Assembly: GCA_013911065.1 (NCBI GenBank)
Contig: JACERV010000013.1
Coordinates: 62,001-126,000 of the forward strand
DNA: 64,000 nucleotides
Direction: 5' to 3'
Origin: Ruminococcus sp.
Lineage (GTDB): Bacteria; Bacillota; Clostridia; Lachnospirales; Lachnospiraceae
Shown: positions 43,316 to 52,338 of the stretch, in pieces
How the letters are laid out: each line of letters begins with the position of its first letter
Numbering within the stretch: the stretch's first letter is position 1
Position numbers and translations under genes: made by a program
Notes under the pieces: generated by a model
Databases searched by the model: none
What the model was told of the DNA's origin: nothing
Seen by the model: the letters and a program-made list of their open reading frames with translations, nothing else

Positions 43316-44416
43316 GTTGTTTTCCCTTCCTATATTCATTAGTATATGTGTAAACCTGGGCAGATGGATTTTATCCGCCAGTTCTTCATATCGCTCGGTT
43401 GTCAGGTCTATTAATTCATCTACTGTATATATCTGATACTTTGGAATATGCAGCTGCTTCGCACTGGCCTCCAGCATGGCCATATACAAATCTTTTTCCG
43501 TAAATGTGAGAGGCAGCTTCAGGACAAATGCCATCTCAGCTTTTTCTATATCAGTAACATCCGCCAGCTGCTCTTGGAACCATGATTCATGGTGTGTCTG
43601 TTCCAGGTAATAAATAAAGCCTTCCAGTCCATATATCACTCTCTTAGCATCGTAATATCCAATCTTCAAATTCTGCCGGCTTCTTTTTCCTTCAAACTCA
43701 ATGATACTCCCTAATCCCACTCTGGGGCCAATCTGATACTTCACTCCACCTTCCGGCATCTTAACACGAGGCTCTCTGCCCGGCCCGTATATGCGGATCT
43801 CAATAATATCTGTGTATCCCCGCTTTACCAGCGACTTTAACGGGACATTATTAAATATACCGCCGTCAATGTAGCGTTTTCCATCCAGTTTTTCATTTTT
43901 AAATCCCAACAGATAGGAACTTGCCAGCAAAAAATTTTCCAGCATCATCTTCGGAATGTCATTCAGACCCAAATCCAGTTCTTTAAAATCTGTCAGAGAA
44001 AAGGTCAAAAGACAGAATTCCTTTCCGGAACAACGGATTTTGTCTTCATCAATCACCTCATGAATCATTTCCCGCAGCGGTGTAATATCCACACCTCCGT
44101 CGGACAGTTTCTTCCAAATCTCGGCAATTACTTCCGTGAACTTATTTTCCCGGTTGAACAAACGCTCCATCCAGTCATCATCCACATCCATAACTTTGGA
44201 AAATGTCATTTCACTCCAGATCTTCTCCGCATTCTCCACATCATCCATGCAAATAAGGGCCCCATTTAAAGCACCTACAGAGGTTCCTGCTACTGCATTG
44301 ATCTTTACCCCTGCTTCTTTCAGCGCCTTCCATGCACCAATCTGATATGCGCCTCTGGCGCCTCCGCCATCCAATACAATTCCATATTCTTTCGATAAGT
44401 CCAGTACCGGTTCCAT
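42323..44416 (-). CDS. In-frame fusion: patatin-like phospholipase (1-367) + ornithine carbamoyltransferase (368-697)
   Basis: One open frame of 697 codons starts at an ATG with GAGGTG upstream. The first 367 residues are a patatin-like lipase: [18 protein letters not shown] (oxyanion hole), GTSVGALNG (nucleophile Ser) and DGGIFNNVP (catalytic Asp). No stop precedes the full OTC sequence beginning MNLKGRNF. The argF start has its own AGGAAGG site, so reinitiation could release free OTC. Either this is a natural fusion, or the patatin stop was lost by mutation or sequence error. The patatin likely hydrolyses lipids in the cytoplasm or at the membrane; no signal peptide. Confidence 0.8.
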   Translation of the reverse strand: MEPVLDLSKEYGIVLDGGGARGAYQIGAWKALKEAGVKINAVAGTSVGALNGALICMDDVENAEKIWSEMTFSKVMDVDDDWMERLFNRENKFTEVIAEIWKKLSDGGVDITPLREMIHEVIDEDKIRCSGKEFCLLTFSLTDFKELDLGLNDIPKMMLENFLLASSYLLGFKNEKLDGKRYIDGGIFNNVPLKSLVKRGYTDIIEIRIYGPGREPRVKMPEGGVKYQIGPRVGLGSIIEFEGKRSRQNLKIGYYDAKRVIYGLEGFIYYLEQTHHESWFQEQLADVTDIEKAEMAFVLKLPLTFTEKDLYMAMLEASAKQLHIPKYQIYTVDELIDLTTERYEELADKIHLPRFTHILMNIGRENNMNLKGRNFLTLKDFTPEEIMYLLDLSAEFKEKKKNGVPVDNYRGKNVALIFEKASTRTRCAFEVAAHDLGMGTTYLDPSGSQIGKKESIEDTARVLGRMYDGIEYRGFGQEIVEELAKYAGVPVWNGLTNEYHPTQMLADLLTIREHFGKLKGLKLVYMGDARYNMGNSLMVACSKMGMHFVACTVEKYFPNKELVETCKGYAEKSGGTITLTEDVKAGTKDADVICTDVWVSMGEPDEVWEKRIKELTPYKVTKDIMDNAGEEAIFLHCLPAFHDLKTTIGKEMGERFGIEDMEVTDEVFESEQSKVFDEAENRMHTIKAVMAATLGEF

Positions 44417-44526
44417 ACATTCACCTCAATTTATGATAGTATACTATATTTCTGCATAAAAATGCAACTTTATAAAAATGTTTCTGCCCGAATTTATTAA
44501 AAAATTTGCATGACTGAACTGTAGCT

Positions 44527-44580
44527 AAAAACAGAAACAGCTTCCTATAACGGTCATAATCCGTATAAGAAGCTTCTCCT
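44527..44580 (-). terminator. Terminator after the rRNA methyltransferase gene
   Basis: AGCTTCTTATACGG (44561-44574 side) pairs with CCGTTATAGGAAGCT (44539-44553 side) around a 7-nt loop, followed on the minus strand by GTTTCTGTTTTT. Confidence 0.85.
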
Positions 44581-44602
44581 TTTATCTGCTGTTGTAATTG
44601 AT

Positions 44603-45379
44603 TTACTGTCTTCTCTGCCTGCTTACCTCAAACATCAATATCCCCGCAGCCATAGCGGCGTTTAATGATTCAGCCTGCCCTGACATGGGAATACGAACCC
44701 AGGTATCGGCGCATTCTGCAACCTCGGGGCGCAGACCATTTCCTTCATTTCCAATTAAAAACGCTGTCCCCTGGCGGTAATTTTCCTGGTCATAGGTATT
44801 TTTGCCTTCCAAATGGGCTGCATAGACGTGAATTCTGCTCTTTTTCAGCATGCTGATTGTCTCAGGCAAATCATCCTGATAGAGAAAAGGCATCCGGTAG
44901 ATTGCTCCCATAGTGGAGCGTATAGTCTTAGGGTTATATAAATCTACACAATCCCCGCTCATCAATATTCCGGTTGCTCCTGCGGCTTCCGCCGTTCTGA
45001 AAATTGTCCCCATATTTCCCGGGTCTTGTATGTTATCTAAGACCAGTATATGCGGGTTTTCCCTTTCTATTATATCCTCCGGCTTATAATTCATCTGCCG
45101 GATAACGCCTAAAATTCCCTGAGGGGTTTTCGTATCGGATACATAGGCAAACACAGTGTCCGTCAGCACCTCCGGCTGAATATCCGCCTTGTGCAGCTCT
45201 TCCTTGTGCTTCTTGTAATAAGTCTCGGATACATACAGCTTCACCAGCGCTTCCCTGGGCGTTTCTCCAACCATGCGGCTTCCCTCAGCAATAAAGAGGC
45301 CCTCCTGGTTTCTTACCTTACTTTTTTTCTGAAGCTGCAGCAGTTCCTTTACTTTTTGATTGCTGGTACTTGTAATCAT
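44603..45379 (-). CDS. TrmH/SpoU-family RNA 2'-O-methyltransferase
   Basis: The 258-residue protein has an N-terminal substrate-binding segment (TSNQKVKELLQLQKKSKVR) and a SPOUT trefoil-knot domain with DNIQDPGNMGTIFRTAEAAG, IGNEGNGL and IPMSGQAESLNAAMAAGI, the three SpoU motifs. It methylates ribose in rRNA or tRNA using SAM. It follows the response regulator gene by 25 nt. The exact target nucleotide is not readable. Confidence 0.93.
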   Translation of the reverse strand: MITSTSNQKVKELLQLQKKSKVRNQEGLFIAEGSRMVGETPREALVKLYVSETYYKKHKEELHKADIQPEVLTDTVFAYVSDTKTPQGILGVIRQMNYKPEDIIERENPHILVLDNIQDPGNMGTIFRTAEAAGATGILMSGDCVDLYNPKTIRSTMGAIYRMPFLYQDDLPETISMLKKSRIHVYAAHLEGKNTYDQENYRQGTAFLIGNEGNGLRPEVAECADTWVRIPMSGQAESLNAAMAAGILMFEVSRQRRQ

Positions 45380-45404
45380 CCTTCTACACCCCTGTTTCCT
45401 TTAC

Positions 45405-46097
45405 TTATACCTTAAACCGGTATCCCACTCCCCAGATTGTCTCAATATATTGTGGATGAGAGGTGTCATATTCTATCTTCTCGCGAATCTTTTTAATATG
45501 AACGGTTACAGTCGCAATATCTCCGATAGATTCCATATCCCAGATTTCCTGGAACAGCTCTTCCTTTGTATATACATGGTTCGGGTGTCCTGCAAGGAAG
45601 GTCAGCAAATCAAACTCTTTCGTGGTAAATGACCTCTCCTCTCCATTGACCCATACCCGCCTTGCCGTGGTATCTATTTTCAGTCCCCGTATTTCTATGA
45701 TTTCATTTTCTTCCACATTGCTTCCAATCAGACGCTCATATCTTGCCAGATGCGCCTTAACACGTGCTACAAGTTCACTTGGGCTGAATGGCTTCGTCAT
45801 ATAGTCATCTGCACCTAATCCCAGTCCCCGGATTTTATCAATGTCATCCTTCTTCGCGGAAACCATAATAATTGGTGTGTTTTTCTGGTCACGCACCTGA
45901 CGGCAGATATCAAATCCATCAACTCCCGGAAGCATCAGATCCAGAATAATCAGATCATAATCCTCTTCAAGAGCCTCCTTAAGCCCCATTTCCCCATCAT
46001 TTGCCACTGACACTACAAAATCGCTGAGCTCCAAATAATCCTTTTCCAGGTCAGCGATGCTTTCTTCATCTTCGATGATCAAGATTTTCTTACTCAT
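45405..46097 (-). CDS. OmpR-family response regulator
   Basis: The 230-residue protein has a receiver domain (IIEDEESIADLE acidic pair; phospho-Asp in LIILDLMLPGVDG; MVSAKKD and YMTKPF) and a winged-helix C-terminus (RSFTTKEFDLLTFLAGHP, VHIKKIREKIE, YIETIWGVGYRF). It overlaps the end of the sensor kinase gene by 8 nt, so the pair is co-translated. The stimulus is unknown. Confidence 0.95.
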   Translation of the reverse strand: MSKKILIIEDEESIADLEKDYLELSDFVVSVANDGEMGLKEALEEDYDLIILDLMLPGVDGFDICRQVRDQKNTPIIMVSAKKDDIDKIRGLGLGADDYMTKPFSPSELVARVKAHLARYERLIGSNVEENEIIEIRGLKIDTTARRVWVNGEERSFTTKEFDLLTFLAGHPNHVYTKEELFQEIWDMESIGDIATVTVHIKKIREKIEYDTSHPQYIETIWGVGYRFKV

Positions 46098-47145
46098 CCA
46101 ACGGTACCTCCTGATATTTTCTAACTACTAAATACATTATTGTTCCAGCCCCATCCTCACTTGCCGCCCAAATCTTGCCTCCGTGTTCTTCAACGATTTT
46201 CTTGACGATAGAAAGTCCGATACCACTTCCGCCTTTTGAAGAATTTCGTGAAGCATCCGTTCTGTAAAACCTATCAAATATAAACGGCAAATCTTTTGCA
46301 TTAATTCCTTTTCCATTATCTCCAAGTTCTACCTGGATAAAATCCCCCACATCTCTCAAGTTCATTGTAACCTTCCCTTTTGGTTTATCCATATACTTCA
46401 GGGAATTTGTCACAATATTGTTGATCACACGCCTAAGCTGCTCCGGGTCCACGATTACTTTTGAATCTGCCTCCACATAATTGCGATATGCGAATTCTAC
46501 CCCTTTCGCTTCCAGCTCCAGAGATAAATCCTCCGCACAATCCCCAAAATACTGCTTTGCAGAAATGGTTGTAAAATTATAAGGAATACGGTTCGTATCA
46601 ATTTTAGAATACAGCGTCAGCTCATTAATGAGCAAATCCATCTCATTAGCCTTATTGTATATTGTTTTGATGTATCTGTCCATCTTTTCCGGTGTATCTG
46701 CAACACCGTCCATGATCCCCTCTACATAGCCTTTAATCGCAGTAATCGGAGTCTTCAGGTCATGAGAAATATTACTGATTAATTCCTTATTCTCTCTATC
46801 ATATACAATTTTTTCTTCCGCATTCGCTTTTAACCGCAGACGCATTTCCTCAAAGTCCCGGCAAAGCTGTCCGATCTCATCATCGGTTTCACTTTTTATT
46901 TCAAAATCAAGGTTCCCCTCCTTAATATTCCTGGCTGCCCTTTGCAGCTTCGCCAGCGGCACAGATACCGTCCTGTAAATCCAGTAAACTAAAATCGCTG
47001 CCGTAAAGAAAACAATCATCAGGTATAATTGCTGGAATTCTCCGCCTCCCCGCCCGACGAAGGTATGCATTGCAATTGTGGTAAAGATTGTGGGCAGTAT
47101 CATCACTGCCATAAATGCAATCACCAATTTCGTTTTAAGCTTCAT
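46090..47145 (-). CDS. Membrane sensor histidine kinase with HAMP domain
   Basis: The 351-residue kinase has two membrane helices close together (LVIAFMAVMILPTIFTTIAM; LYLMIVFFTAAILVYWIY) with almost no extracellular part, a HAMP linker (SVPLAKLQRAARNIKEGNLD), the phospho-accepting His in ISNISHDLKTPITA near residue 128 and an intact HATPase (NIVTNSLKYMDKPKG; DNGKGI; SGIGLSIVKKIVEEHGG). It probably senses a membrane or envelope cue and phosphorylates the adjacent regulator. Confidence 0.95.
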   Translation of the reverse strand: MKLKTKLVIAFMAVMILPTIFTTIAMHTFVGRGGGEFQQLYLMIVFFTAAILVYWIYRTVSVPLAKLQRAARNIKEGNLDFEIKSETDDEIGQLCRDFEEMRLRLKANAEEKIVYDRENKELISNISHDLKTPITAIKGYVEGIMDGVADTPEKMDRYIKTIYNKANEMDLLINELTLYSKIDTNRIPYNFTTISAKQYFGDCAEDLSLELEAKGVEFAYRNYVEADSKVIVDPEQLRRVINNIVTNSLKYMDKPKGKVTMNLRDVGDFIQVELGDNGKGINAKDLPFIFDRFYRTDASRNSSKGGSGIGLSIVKKIVEEHGGKIWAASEDGAGTIMYLVVRKYQEVPLDE

Positions 47146-47179
47146 AATATACTCCTTTCATAAAGGAGCCGCGAGAGAC

Positions 47180-47229
47180 AACGCAAAAGGGACAGTCCCT
47201 TTCGCAAAGGGGACTGTCCCTTTTGCGTT
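47180..47229. repeat. Interspersed palindromic repeat, perfect 20-bp arms
   Basis: The arms at 47180-47199 and 47210-47229 are exact inverse copies (core AAAAGGGACAGTCCC) around a 10-nt spacer. Same family as 41183-41250 and 42276-42309. Confidence 0.8.
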
Positions 47230-47267
47230 CCTTTTTCTGAATTTTCTGAATCTTTTGAACTTCCTAA

Positions 47268-47297
47268 AAAGGCAGACACCAACAGGTGCCTGCCTTT
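47268..47297 (-). terminator. metK terminator (bidirectional)
   Basis: AAAGGCAGACACC (47268-47280) pairs with GGTGCCTGCCTTT (47285-47297), with T-rich runs on both sides. It lies 72 nt past the metK stop. Confidence 0.8.
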
Positions 47298-47368
47298 ATT
47301 TTTATTAACGCACCTGCTATCGTATTAAAGCAGATGCTCGGAATCCGCTTTAATGCTTCCTCCTAATT

Positions 47369-48556
47369 TTACAGATATTTTTTCAATGCGTCAACTTTAT
47401 CTAACTTTTCCCATGGTAAATTTAAATCATTGCGTCCAAAATGCCCATATGCCGCTGTTTGCTTGTAAATAGGGCGGCGCAGATCCAACATTTTTATAAT
47501 GCCTGCCGGGCGCAGGTCAAAATTCTCGCGGATGATTTCTACCAGTTTATCTTCTGAAATTTTCCCTGTGCCGAAAGTGTCAACCATGATAGAGGTAGGC
47601 TGTGCCACTCCGATGGCATAGGATAATTGTATTTCACATTTTCGTGCCAGACCTGCTGCTACGATATTTTTTGCGGCATAGCGGGCAGCATAGGCTGCGG
47701 AGCGGTCTACCTTAGTGCAGTCCTTTCCGGAAAATGCACCGCCGCCGTGACGCGCGGTTCCGCCGTATGTGTCTACGATAATCTTACGTCCTGTGAGACC
47801 GCTGTCACCATGAGGTCCTCCGATGACGAAGCGTCCTGTGGGATTAATGAAAAACTTAGTATTATTATCCACCATTTCTGCCGGTATGATTTCATCAAAT
47901 ACATATTTTTTGATATCCGCGTGGATCTGCTCCTGGGTTGTCTCCGGGTCGTGCTGCGTGGAAAGAACCACTGCTTCCAACCTCTTTGGAACTCCATTTT
48001 CATCATATTCCACAGTTACCTGAGTCTTGCCGTCGGGACGGAGGTAGGATAATGTTCCATCTTTTCTGACTTTTGTGAGCTGTCTTGCAAGCTTATGAGC
48101 CATGGCAACCGGGTATGGCATATATTCTTCTGTCTCATCGGAAGCGTATCCAAACATCATTCCCTGATCCCCGGCTCCAATGGCCTCTATCTCATGGTCT
48201 GACATTTTGTTTTCCTTCGCTTCCAAAGCCTTATCGACTCCCAGTGCGATATCCACAGATTGCTCATCAATGGCGGTAATCACACCGCAGGTATCCGCAT
48301 CAAATCCATATTTCCCTCTCGTATAGCCAATCTCACGTACTGTGGTGCGTACAATCTTCTGAATATCCACGTACGCTTTCGTCGTAATCTCTCCCATTAC
48401 CATGACAAGTCCGGTTGTTGTGCATGTCTCACATGCCACACGGCTCATTGGATCCTCTTTCAGCAGCGCGTCCAAAATAGCATCTGATATCTGATCACAC
48501 ATTTTATCCGGATGTCCTTCTGTTACTGATTCTGATGTAAAAAATAATTTTTCCAT
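47369..48556 (-). CDS. metK: S-adenosylmethionine synthetase
   Basis: The 395-residue enzyme starts at [18 protein letters not shown] (ATG at 48556 with AAAGGAGAG). It has [12 protein letters not shown] (methionine/ATP loop), [20 protein letters not shown] and [19 protein letters not shown], the P-loop region. It makes SAM from methionine and ATP. The longer frame to 48694 would read through the riboswitch terminator and is rejected. Regulated by a SAM-I riboswitch upstream (48704-48801). Confidence 0.98.
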   Translation of the reverse strand: MEKLFFTSESVTEGHPDKMCDQISDAILDALLKEDPMSRVACETCTTTGLVMVMGEITTKAYVDIQKIVRTTVREIGYTRGKYGFDADTCGVITAIDEQSVDIALGVDKALEAKENKMSDHEIEAIGAGDQGMMFGYASDETEEYMPYPVAMAHKLARQLTKVRKDGTLSYLRPDGKTQVTVEYDENGVPKRLEAVVLSTQHDPETTQEQIHADIKKYVFDEIIPAEMVDNNTKFFINPTGRFVIGGPHGDSGLTGRKIIVDTYGGTARHGGGAFSGKDCTKVDRSAAYAARYAAKNIVAAGLARKCEIQLSYAIGVAQPTSIMVDTFGTGKISEDKLVEIIRENFDLRPAGIIKMLDLRRPIYKQTAAYGHFGRNDLNLPWEKLDKVDALKKYL

Positions 48557-48653
48557 ACAATCTCTCCTTTCAAGATGTCGGGATTGCTTTTTTCCGCAAT
48601 CCAAATCAGCTCTTTCTCTCTGGAACTGCCTTCTATATGAATCTACAAAAACA

Positions 48654-48686
48654 TAAAGAAAACAGTCCACAAAAGCGGACTGTTTA
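48654..48686 (-). terminator. Riboswitch-controlled terminator before metK
   Basis: AAACAGTCC (48677-48685 side) pairs with GGACTGTTT (48660-48668 side), followed by TTCTTT on the minus strand. It lies 18 nt after the SAM-I aptamer and is the expression platform. Confidence 0.85.
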
Positions 48687-48703
48687 TATATCATAAATCA
48701 ATC

Positions 48704-48801
48704 CTCTTATCGTTCGATTACTCGCTCAGGTTGGCACCTTCCTTTGTAGGGGTTGCCGCAGCTTCACAGGTCCTTTGTACCTCCACTGCTCTGAATAAGA
48801 G
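48704..48801 (-). promoter_or_regulatory. SAM-I (S-box) riboswitch
   Basis: Minus-strand P1 arms CTCTTATT and CGATAAGAG enclose the S-box core: AGAGCAGTGGAGG, then TGTGAAGCTGCGGCAACC and GGTGCCAACCTG. The order of conserved blocks is that of SAM-I. With SAM bound, the downstream terminator should form and shut off metK. Confidence 0.93.
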
Positions 48802-48891
48802 AAAGCTTGCTTTATTAAATTGTTCTTAGTTCACTAGCAACTTTACACTGTATTATCAAAAAAGTCAATATACATCATGCCACATTTGAAA

Positions 48892-49461
48892 TTAATTCCA
48901 CAACTTTTCCATGTCCAGATTGCCCGCAGGTATCACCGGAAGCGGATCTGCCTCATGGCTGCCCAGCATCTTTTCCATCCACACCATATCATACCATACA
49001 CCTGATTTATACCCGCATTTATGAAAATGAGCCACTGTTTTATAGCCCAGCTTTTCATGAAAGGCAATACTTTCAGGATGAGGATACGCAATGCAGGCAT
49101 TCAGATTTAAAATATGCTGTGCCGCAAGAATTCCCTCCAGCTTCTCATACAATTTTCTTCCGATTCCGCCGCCCTTATGTTCCCGTCTCAGGTAAATTGT
49201 AGTTTCCACCGACCAGTCATAAGCATCCCGGTTCTTAAATGCAGAAGCATAGCAATATCCCACAATCTGCCCGTCCCTTTCCGCCACAAGATAGGGAAAC
49301 CGTTTCATGATACTGAGCATCCTGTCCTGAAATTCCGCCAGGCTGGGGGGACAGTATTCAAATGAAATCGCTGAATCTGTGACATAAGGTATATAAATAT
49401 CCAATATTTCTTCTGCATCCTCCAAAACTGCCATGCGGATCGTAACTTCGCTGTGTTTCAT
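48892..49461 (-). CDS. GNAT acetyltransferase (phosphinothricin N-acetyltransferase-like)
   Basis: The 189-residue protein starts at the ATG at 49461 with GAGGTGAG upstream. It has ILDIYIPYVTDSAISFEY, the acetyl-CoA loop region LRREHKGGGIGRKLYEKL and IAFHEKLGYKTVAHFHKCGY, characteristic of the PAT-like GNAT group. The natural acceptor is unknown; amino acid or amine analogues are typical. It lies 4 nt downstream of the CapA-like gene. Confidence 0.85.
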   Translation of the reverse strand: MKHSEVTIRMAVLEDAEEILDIYIPYVTDSAISFEYCPPSLAEFQDRMLSIMKRFPYLVAERDGQIVGYCYASAFKNRDAYDWSVETTIYLRREHKGGGIGRKLYEKLEGILAAQHILNLNACIAYPHPESIAFHEKLGYKTVAHFHKCGYKSGVWYDMVWMEKMLGSHEADPLPVIPAGNLDMEKLWN

Positions 49462-49465
49462 CTTC

Positions 49466-50977
49466 TCACCTCGTAATTTCTTTAAATACACCCTTGCTGT
49501 CAATTTTCAAGTTGGGTGAAAGTTCTTCAAAAAACTCGTAAAATTCTGCCTGTTCTTCCTTATCCTCGATATACTGGGTTGTATATCCGGTTTGCAGGCA
49601 GGGCACAAAGGACATCTCGTCCAATCCCTTTGTATTGATATCCAGTTTCAAAAGTCCCGTATATTTTGTCTCATCATTAAACCAGAAATCTCCCATACTG
49701 TAAATAACCGGTTTACCGTCTATGTATTCCATCCCCTGGAGCACATGAGGATGGCCTCCAACTACAATATCGGCCCCAACTTCCAGAAATTCCTTCCCCA
49801 TATCGTGCTGATACTCTGCATAATCATTGGTATCTTCGTCACCCCAATGAATATAAGCAATCAGGTAATCACACTGTCCCGCCGCTTCCTGAATCACCTT
49901 ATTGTATTCTTCGGTGTCATAAGCCTCCAGCACCCCGGGAGAATCCTCCTCTGCCTTAGGTGTATAGTACACAATCTCCGCATTTGTTGCCGCAACAAAA
50001 CCAATCTTAATGCCGTTCACTACAAAATAAATGGGACGCTCCGCCTCTTCACTATTCCGTCCGCCTCCCACATATGGAATCTTTGCCTCATCCAGAAGGT
50101 CCATGGTATCTATCATGGCATCCTCTCCATAATCATAGACATGGTTATTCGCCAAAGATACCAAATCCGTCCCCATTTCTTCCAGAAGTCCCATTCTCTC
50201 TGGCTTTGCCCGGAATGTATATAGCTTTCCTTCCAGAGGTTCCCCCCTGTCGCTGATACAATACTCATGATTTAGGTAAAAGACATCTGCATCATTGGAC
50301 ATTTTCAGGATCTCCGGAGAAATACACTCCGACAAATCATTCACTGTATCATAATGGTCCAGTACAAATCCATCCTCCGCAAAACAAAGATCTCCCGCAA
50401 TCACCACTTCAGCAGGCTCACCTGCGTTTCCGTCTTTCAGGTAAATTCCCTGCTCCTCAGCCTTCCCGGCATCATCCAGATACCCTCTGTACCTGTCATA
50501 AACAACATGCATCGTCTCTCCGACTGCTGCGTAAATATCGTCCGCCGAAAGCTTCCCGTCTTTGGACTCCCGCAAAATAACCTTCTTCTCCTTAGGATAA
50601 GCCTTCATAAACCAGGAAGCAAAAGAGCCCTCCTCTTTCTCCCCGATATCCGCCGAAGCCTCAATTGCCGCCCCGCCCGTATCCCCTTTCGAGGCCACAA
50701 TATCGGAGGTCCCTCCCCGCTCTTTCAAAAAATTCTCATAGCAAGCCTGCACAGCTTCTATTCCAAACTTTAACTCCGCCTCCTGCTGCTTCCTGATTCC
50801 ATGCTGCTTAATCCCCCGGACGCCCAGTCCTGTTATAAGCACAACAAGAAAAACCGCACTGCACATGCACAGTACAACCCGTCTCCTGCGCCGGACCAGC
50901 CGAATGCGGCGCATCTGCCTTCTACGTCTCGCAATCAGCCGCCTGCGCATTTCCTCATCATATCTGTTAGTCTCCAA
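49466..50977 (-). CDS. CapA-family (poly-gamma-glutamate synthesis type) metallophosphatase-like protein
   Basis: The 503-residue protein has an extremely Arg-rich cytoplasmic N-terminus, one membrane anchor (VVLCMCSAVFLVVLITGLGV) and an extracytoplasmic CapA domain (VVIAGDLCFAEDGFV, SNDADVFYLNHEYCIS, DLVSLANNHVYDYGEDA, YIHWGDEDTND, GADIVVGGHPHVLQGME). These are the metal-binding Asp/Asn/His motifs of the calcineurin-like fold. No capBC genes are nearby, so a role in poly-glutamate synthesis is not supported here. Confidence 0.88.
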   Translation of the reverse strand: METNRYDEEMRRRLIARRRRQMRRIRLVRRRRRVVLCMCSAVFLVVLITGLGVRGIKQHGIRKQQEAELKFGIEAVQACYENFLKERGGTSDIVASKGDTGGAAIEASADIGEKEEGSFASWFMKAYPKEKKVILRESKDGKLSADDIYAAVGETMHVVYDRYRGYLDDAGKAEEQGIYLKDGNAGEPAEVVIAGDLCFAEDGFVLDHYDTVNDLSECISPEILKMSNDADVFYLNHEYCISDRGEPLEGKLYTFRAKPERMGLLEEMGTDLVSLANNHVYDYGEDAMIDTMDLLDEAKIPYVGGGRNSEEAERPIYFVVNGIKIGFVAATNAEIVYYTPKAEEDSPGVLEAYDTEEYNKVIQEAAGQCDYLIAYIHWGDEDTNDYAEYQHDMGKEFLEVGADIVVGGHPHVLQGMEYIDGKPVIYSMGDFWFNDETKYTGLLKLDINTKGLDEMSFVPCLQTGYTTQYIEDKEEQAEFYEFFEELSPNLKIDSKGVFKEITR

Positions 50978-51221
50978 GCTCCCGACCTCCTCATCCCCCT
51001 ACGTCTCAATTCCATCAGCCGAACCTCATTACATACTTCTTAAACATTAGTAGTTTAAAAGTATAGTGTATATCAAAACCATTACACACCTCATTCCAAA
51101 AGTCAATCCTAAATTCGCCTATTTTCTACAACCTTTTCAGATTATCTGGCAATATGATAAAATAATAAGTCCGGACAGAATGATACAATACATTTTTTAT
51201 AAGACTTCTTAAAGAATCACA
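50978..51221. other. Gene-free AT-rich intergenic stretch
   Basis: No gene or clear structure beyond a possible CapA-operon promoter region. A TTGATATACACTATACTT-like segment on the minus strand near 51060-51080 could hold the -10. Confidence 0.3.
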
Positions 51222-51578
51222 TTAGGGGGTGCCGCGAAATGAATGACTTTTAGCTGTTTCGTGGCCCCTTCATTGAATTGCGGACTCTTCAGAGTCCGTT
51301 TCTCTGTTTTTGAACATGAAAATGGAGCACTGCTCCATAGATGATTTATCCATCTATTTTGCAATGCCCCAAAAAGTATTATAAGAATTGATGAAGCTGT
51401 TTAAGCAGGGAAGTATCTATTTTTCGACAGTCCATATCCCCTCAAAATGGGGATTCCTACAATAATTAGGAGGTATCCCCACTTTATGAACTTATTGTTT
51501 GATAACTCCTATTCGGCCAGGCCGTGAATAGGAACCTGGTTTCCCCTCTCTGTAATAGGGATTTACTTTATGGATCTA

Positions 51579-51740
51579 TTATATCTCATAGCTGGAAGAA
51601 ACCATCAGGCCGTCCATGCGTTTTTCTTTGGAGCTCAGACTCATGTAATCAGCAAAGCATCTAGCAGATGTGTCATCTCCTCATCAAGGATATTTTCGCC
51701 TGTTTCTAATTCATAAACGTAGAGACGTTCTCGGAAACAA
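51579..51740 (-). pseudogene. IS1182-like transposase fragment, frameshifted
   Basis: Two short minus-strand frames read together as one protein: RERLYVYELETGENILDEEM and LLDALLIT in the first, then SLSSKEKRMDGLMVSSSYE in the second. This resembles the N-terminal region of IS1182-family transposases, where a conserved Arg-Met-Asp-Ser-Leu-Met-like segment occurs. Too short to be active. Confidence 0.45.
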
Positions 51741-51773
51741 CTAAGCATGTTCGCTAGTACTAATTACTCATTG

Positions 51774-51962
51774 TCAACTTGGAATAAAAATTTTGCATAA
51801 AACTAATATCAGGAAAATGCATAGAAATAAAATTCTTACTATCCATTGTGTCCTTTTGCTTTTATTCCTAAAAGTCCAAAGAAAAATGCCAAAAAAAATC
51901 ACCGCAATATAACTAGCCCAAACAATCCAATCTCCTGGCATTATTTTCAGTAAAAAATCCAT
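51774..51962 (-). CDS. Small two-helix membrane protein (62 aa)
   Basis: This ORF has two hydrophobic helices (WIVWASYIAVIFFGIFLW and WIVRILFLCIFLILVLCKIF) separated by a basic loop. A GGGGGAT sequence precedes the ATG. It follows the 66-codon ORF by 18 nt. The size and topology resemble bacteriocin immunity proteins, but no homology is recognised. Confidence 0.5.
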   Translation of the reverse strand: MDFLLKIMPGDWIVWASYIAVIFFGIFLWTFRNKSKRTQWIVRILFLCIFLILVLCKIFIPS

Positions 51963-51980
51963 GTAAAATCCCCCTATTTC

Positions 51981-52181
51981 TTATTGTGGTCGAAAGTCAT
52001 ATGGAACATAAGCAAGCATACTAATTTTGAATGTGACTCCGTTTCCTTGGTTTGTATTATCAATAACAGAACTATAAAAAACAACAGCTGCGGCTACACC
52101 AACTGCTACTGCAGGATTTGGAATAAGTGCCGCAAATACTGAACCAACGTCTAGACCTGTAGTAATCTTTGCATGCCTCAC
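51981..52181 (-). CDS. Small Ala/Val-rich protein or C-terminal remnant (66 codons)
   Basis: The frame begins with a GTG at 52181 and stays open about 13 codons further upstream, without a good start or ribosome site, so it may be the tail of a lost larger gene. It has a hydrophobic stretch (AVAVGVAAAVVFYSS) after DVGSVFAALIPNP, then a polar tail ending YVPYDFRPQ. Function is unknown. Confidence 0.4.
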   Translation of the reverse strand: MRHAKITTGLDVGSVFAALIPNPAVAVGVAAAVVFYSSVIDNTNQGNGVTFKISMLAYVPYDFRPQ

Positions 52182-52222
52182 CCTATTTTTATAGTATATT
52201 GTATAAGGAACTATTTAAGAAA

Positions 52223-52268
52223 AAATCAGGGTTAGAATCCTTACAAGAGGATTTTTACCCTGATTTTA
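52223..52268. terminator. Bidirectional hairpin terminator
   Basis: AAAATCAGGGT...AATCC (52223-52241) pairs with GGATTTTTACCCTGATTTT (52250-52268). T runs flank it on both strands. It lies between murA and the small ORFs. Confidence 0.75.
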
Positions 52269-52274
52269 CCTGTA

Positions 52275-52322
52275 AAAAAGGTGCCGCTCAACAGCCATAA
52301 ATCAGCTATTTTGCGACATCCT
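52275..52322 (-). terminator. murA terminator
   Basis: On the minus strand GGATGTCGC...TAGCTG pairs with CTGTTGAGCGGCACC with one bulge, followed by six T. It coincides with the right inverted repeat of the IS1182-like island. Confidence 0.65.
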
Positions 52323-52338
52323 CTTAATTTTAAGAACT

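Larger units (their letters stand above)
51222..52322. mobile_element. Degenerate IS1182-like island with imperfect terminal inverted repeats
   Basis: The left end GGGGGTGCCGCGAAAT and the inverse of the right end GAGGATGTCGCAAAAT match at about 12 of 16 positions, differing mostly by transitions. Between them lie many hairpins (51226-51266, 51281-51301, 51331-51347, 51436-51476, 51506-51535), a frameshifted transposase fragment and two small ORFs. The right end lies 17 nt from the murA stop. Confidence 0.45.

Noticed and set aside
47369-48694. 441-codon version of metK
   Set aside because: The N-terminal extension reads through the riboswitch terminator; the standard start at 48556 has a good ribosome site.
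48704-48801. Considered a T-box leader for metK
   Set aside because: There is no T-box bulge sequence; the GAAGC...GGCAACC and GGTGCCAA blocks fit SAM-I.
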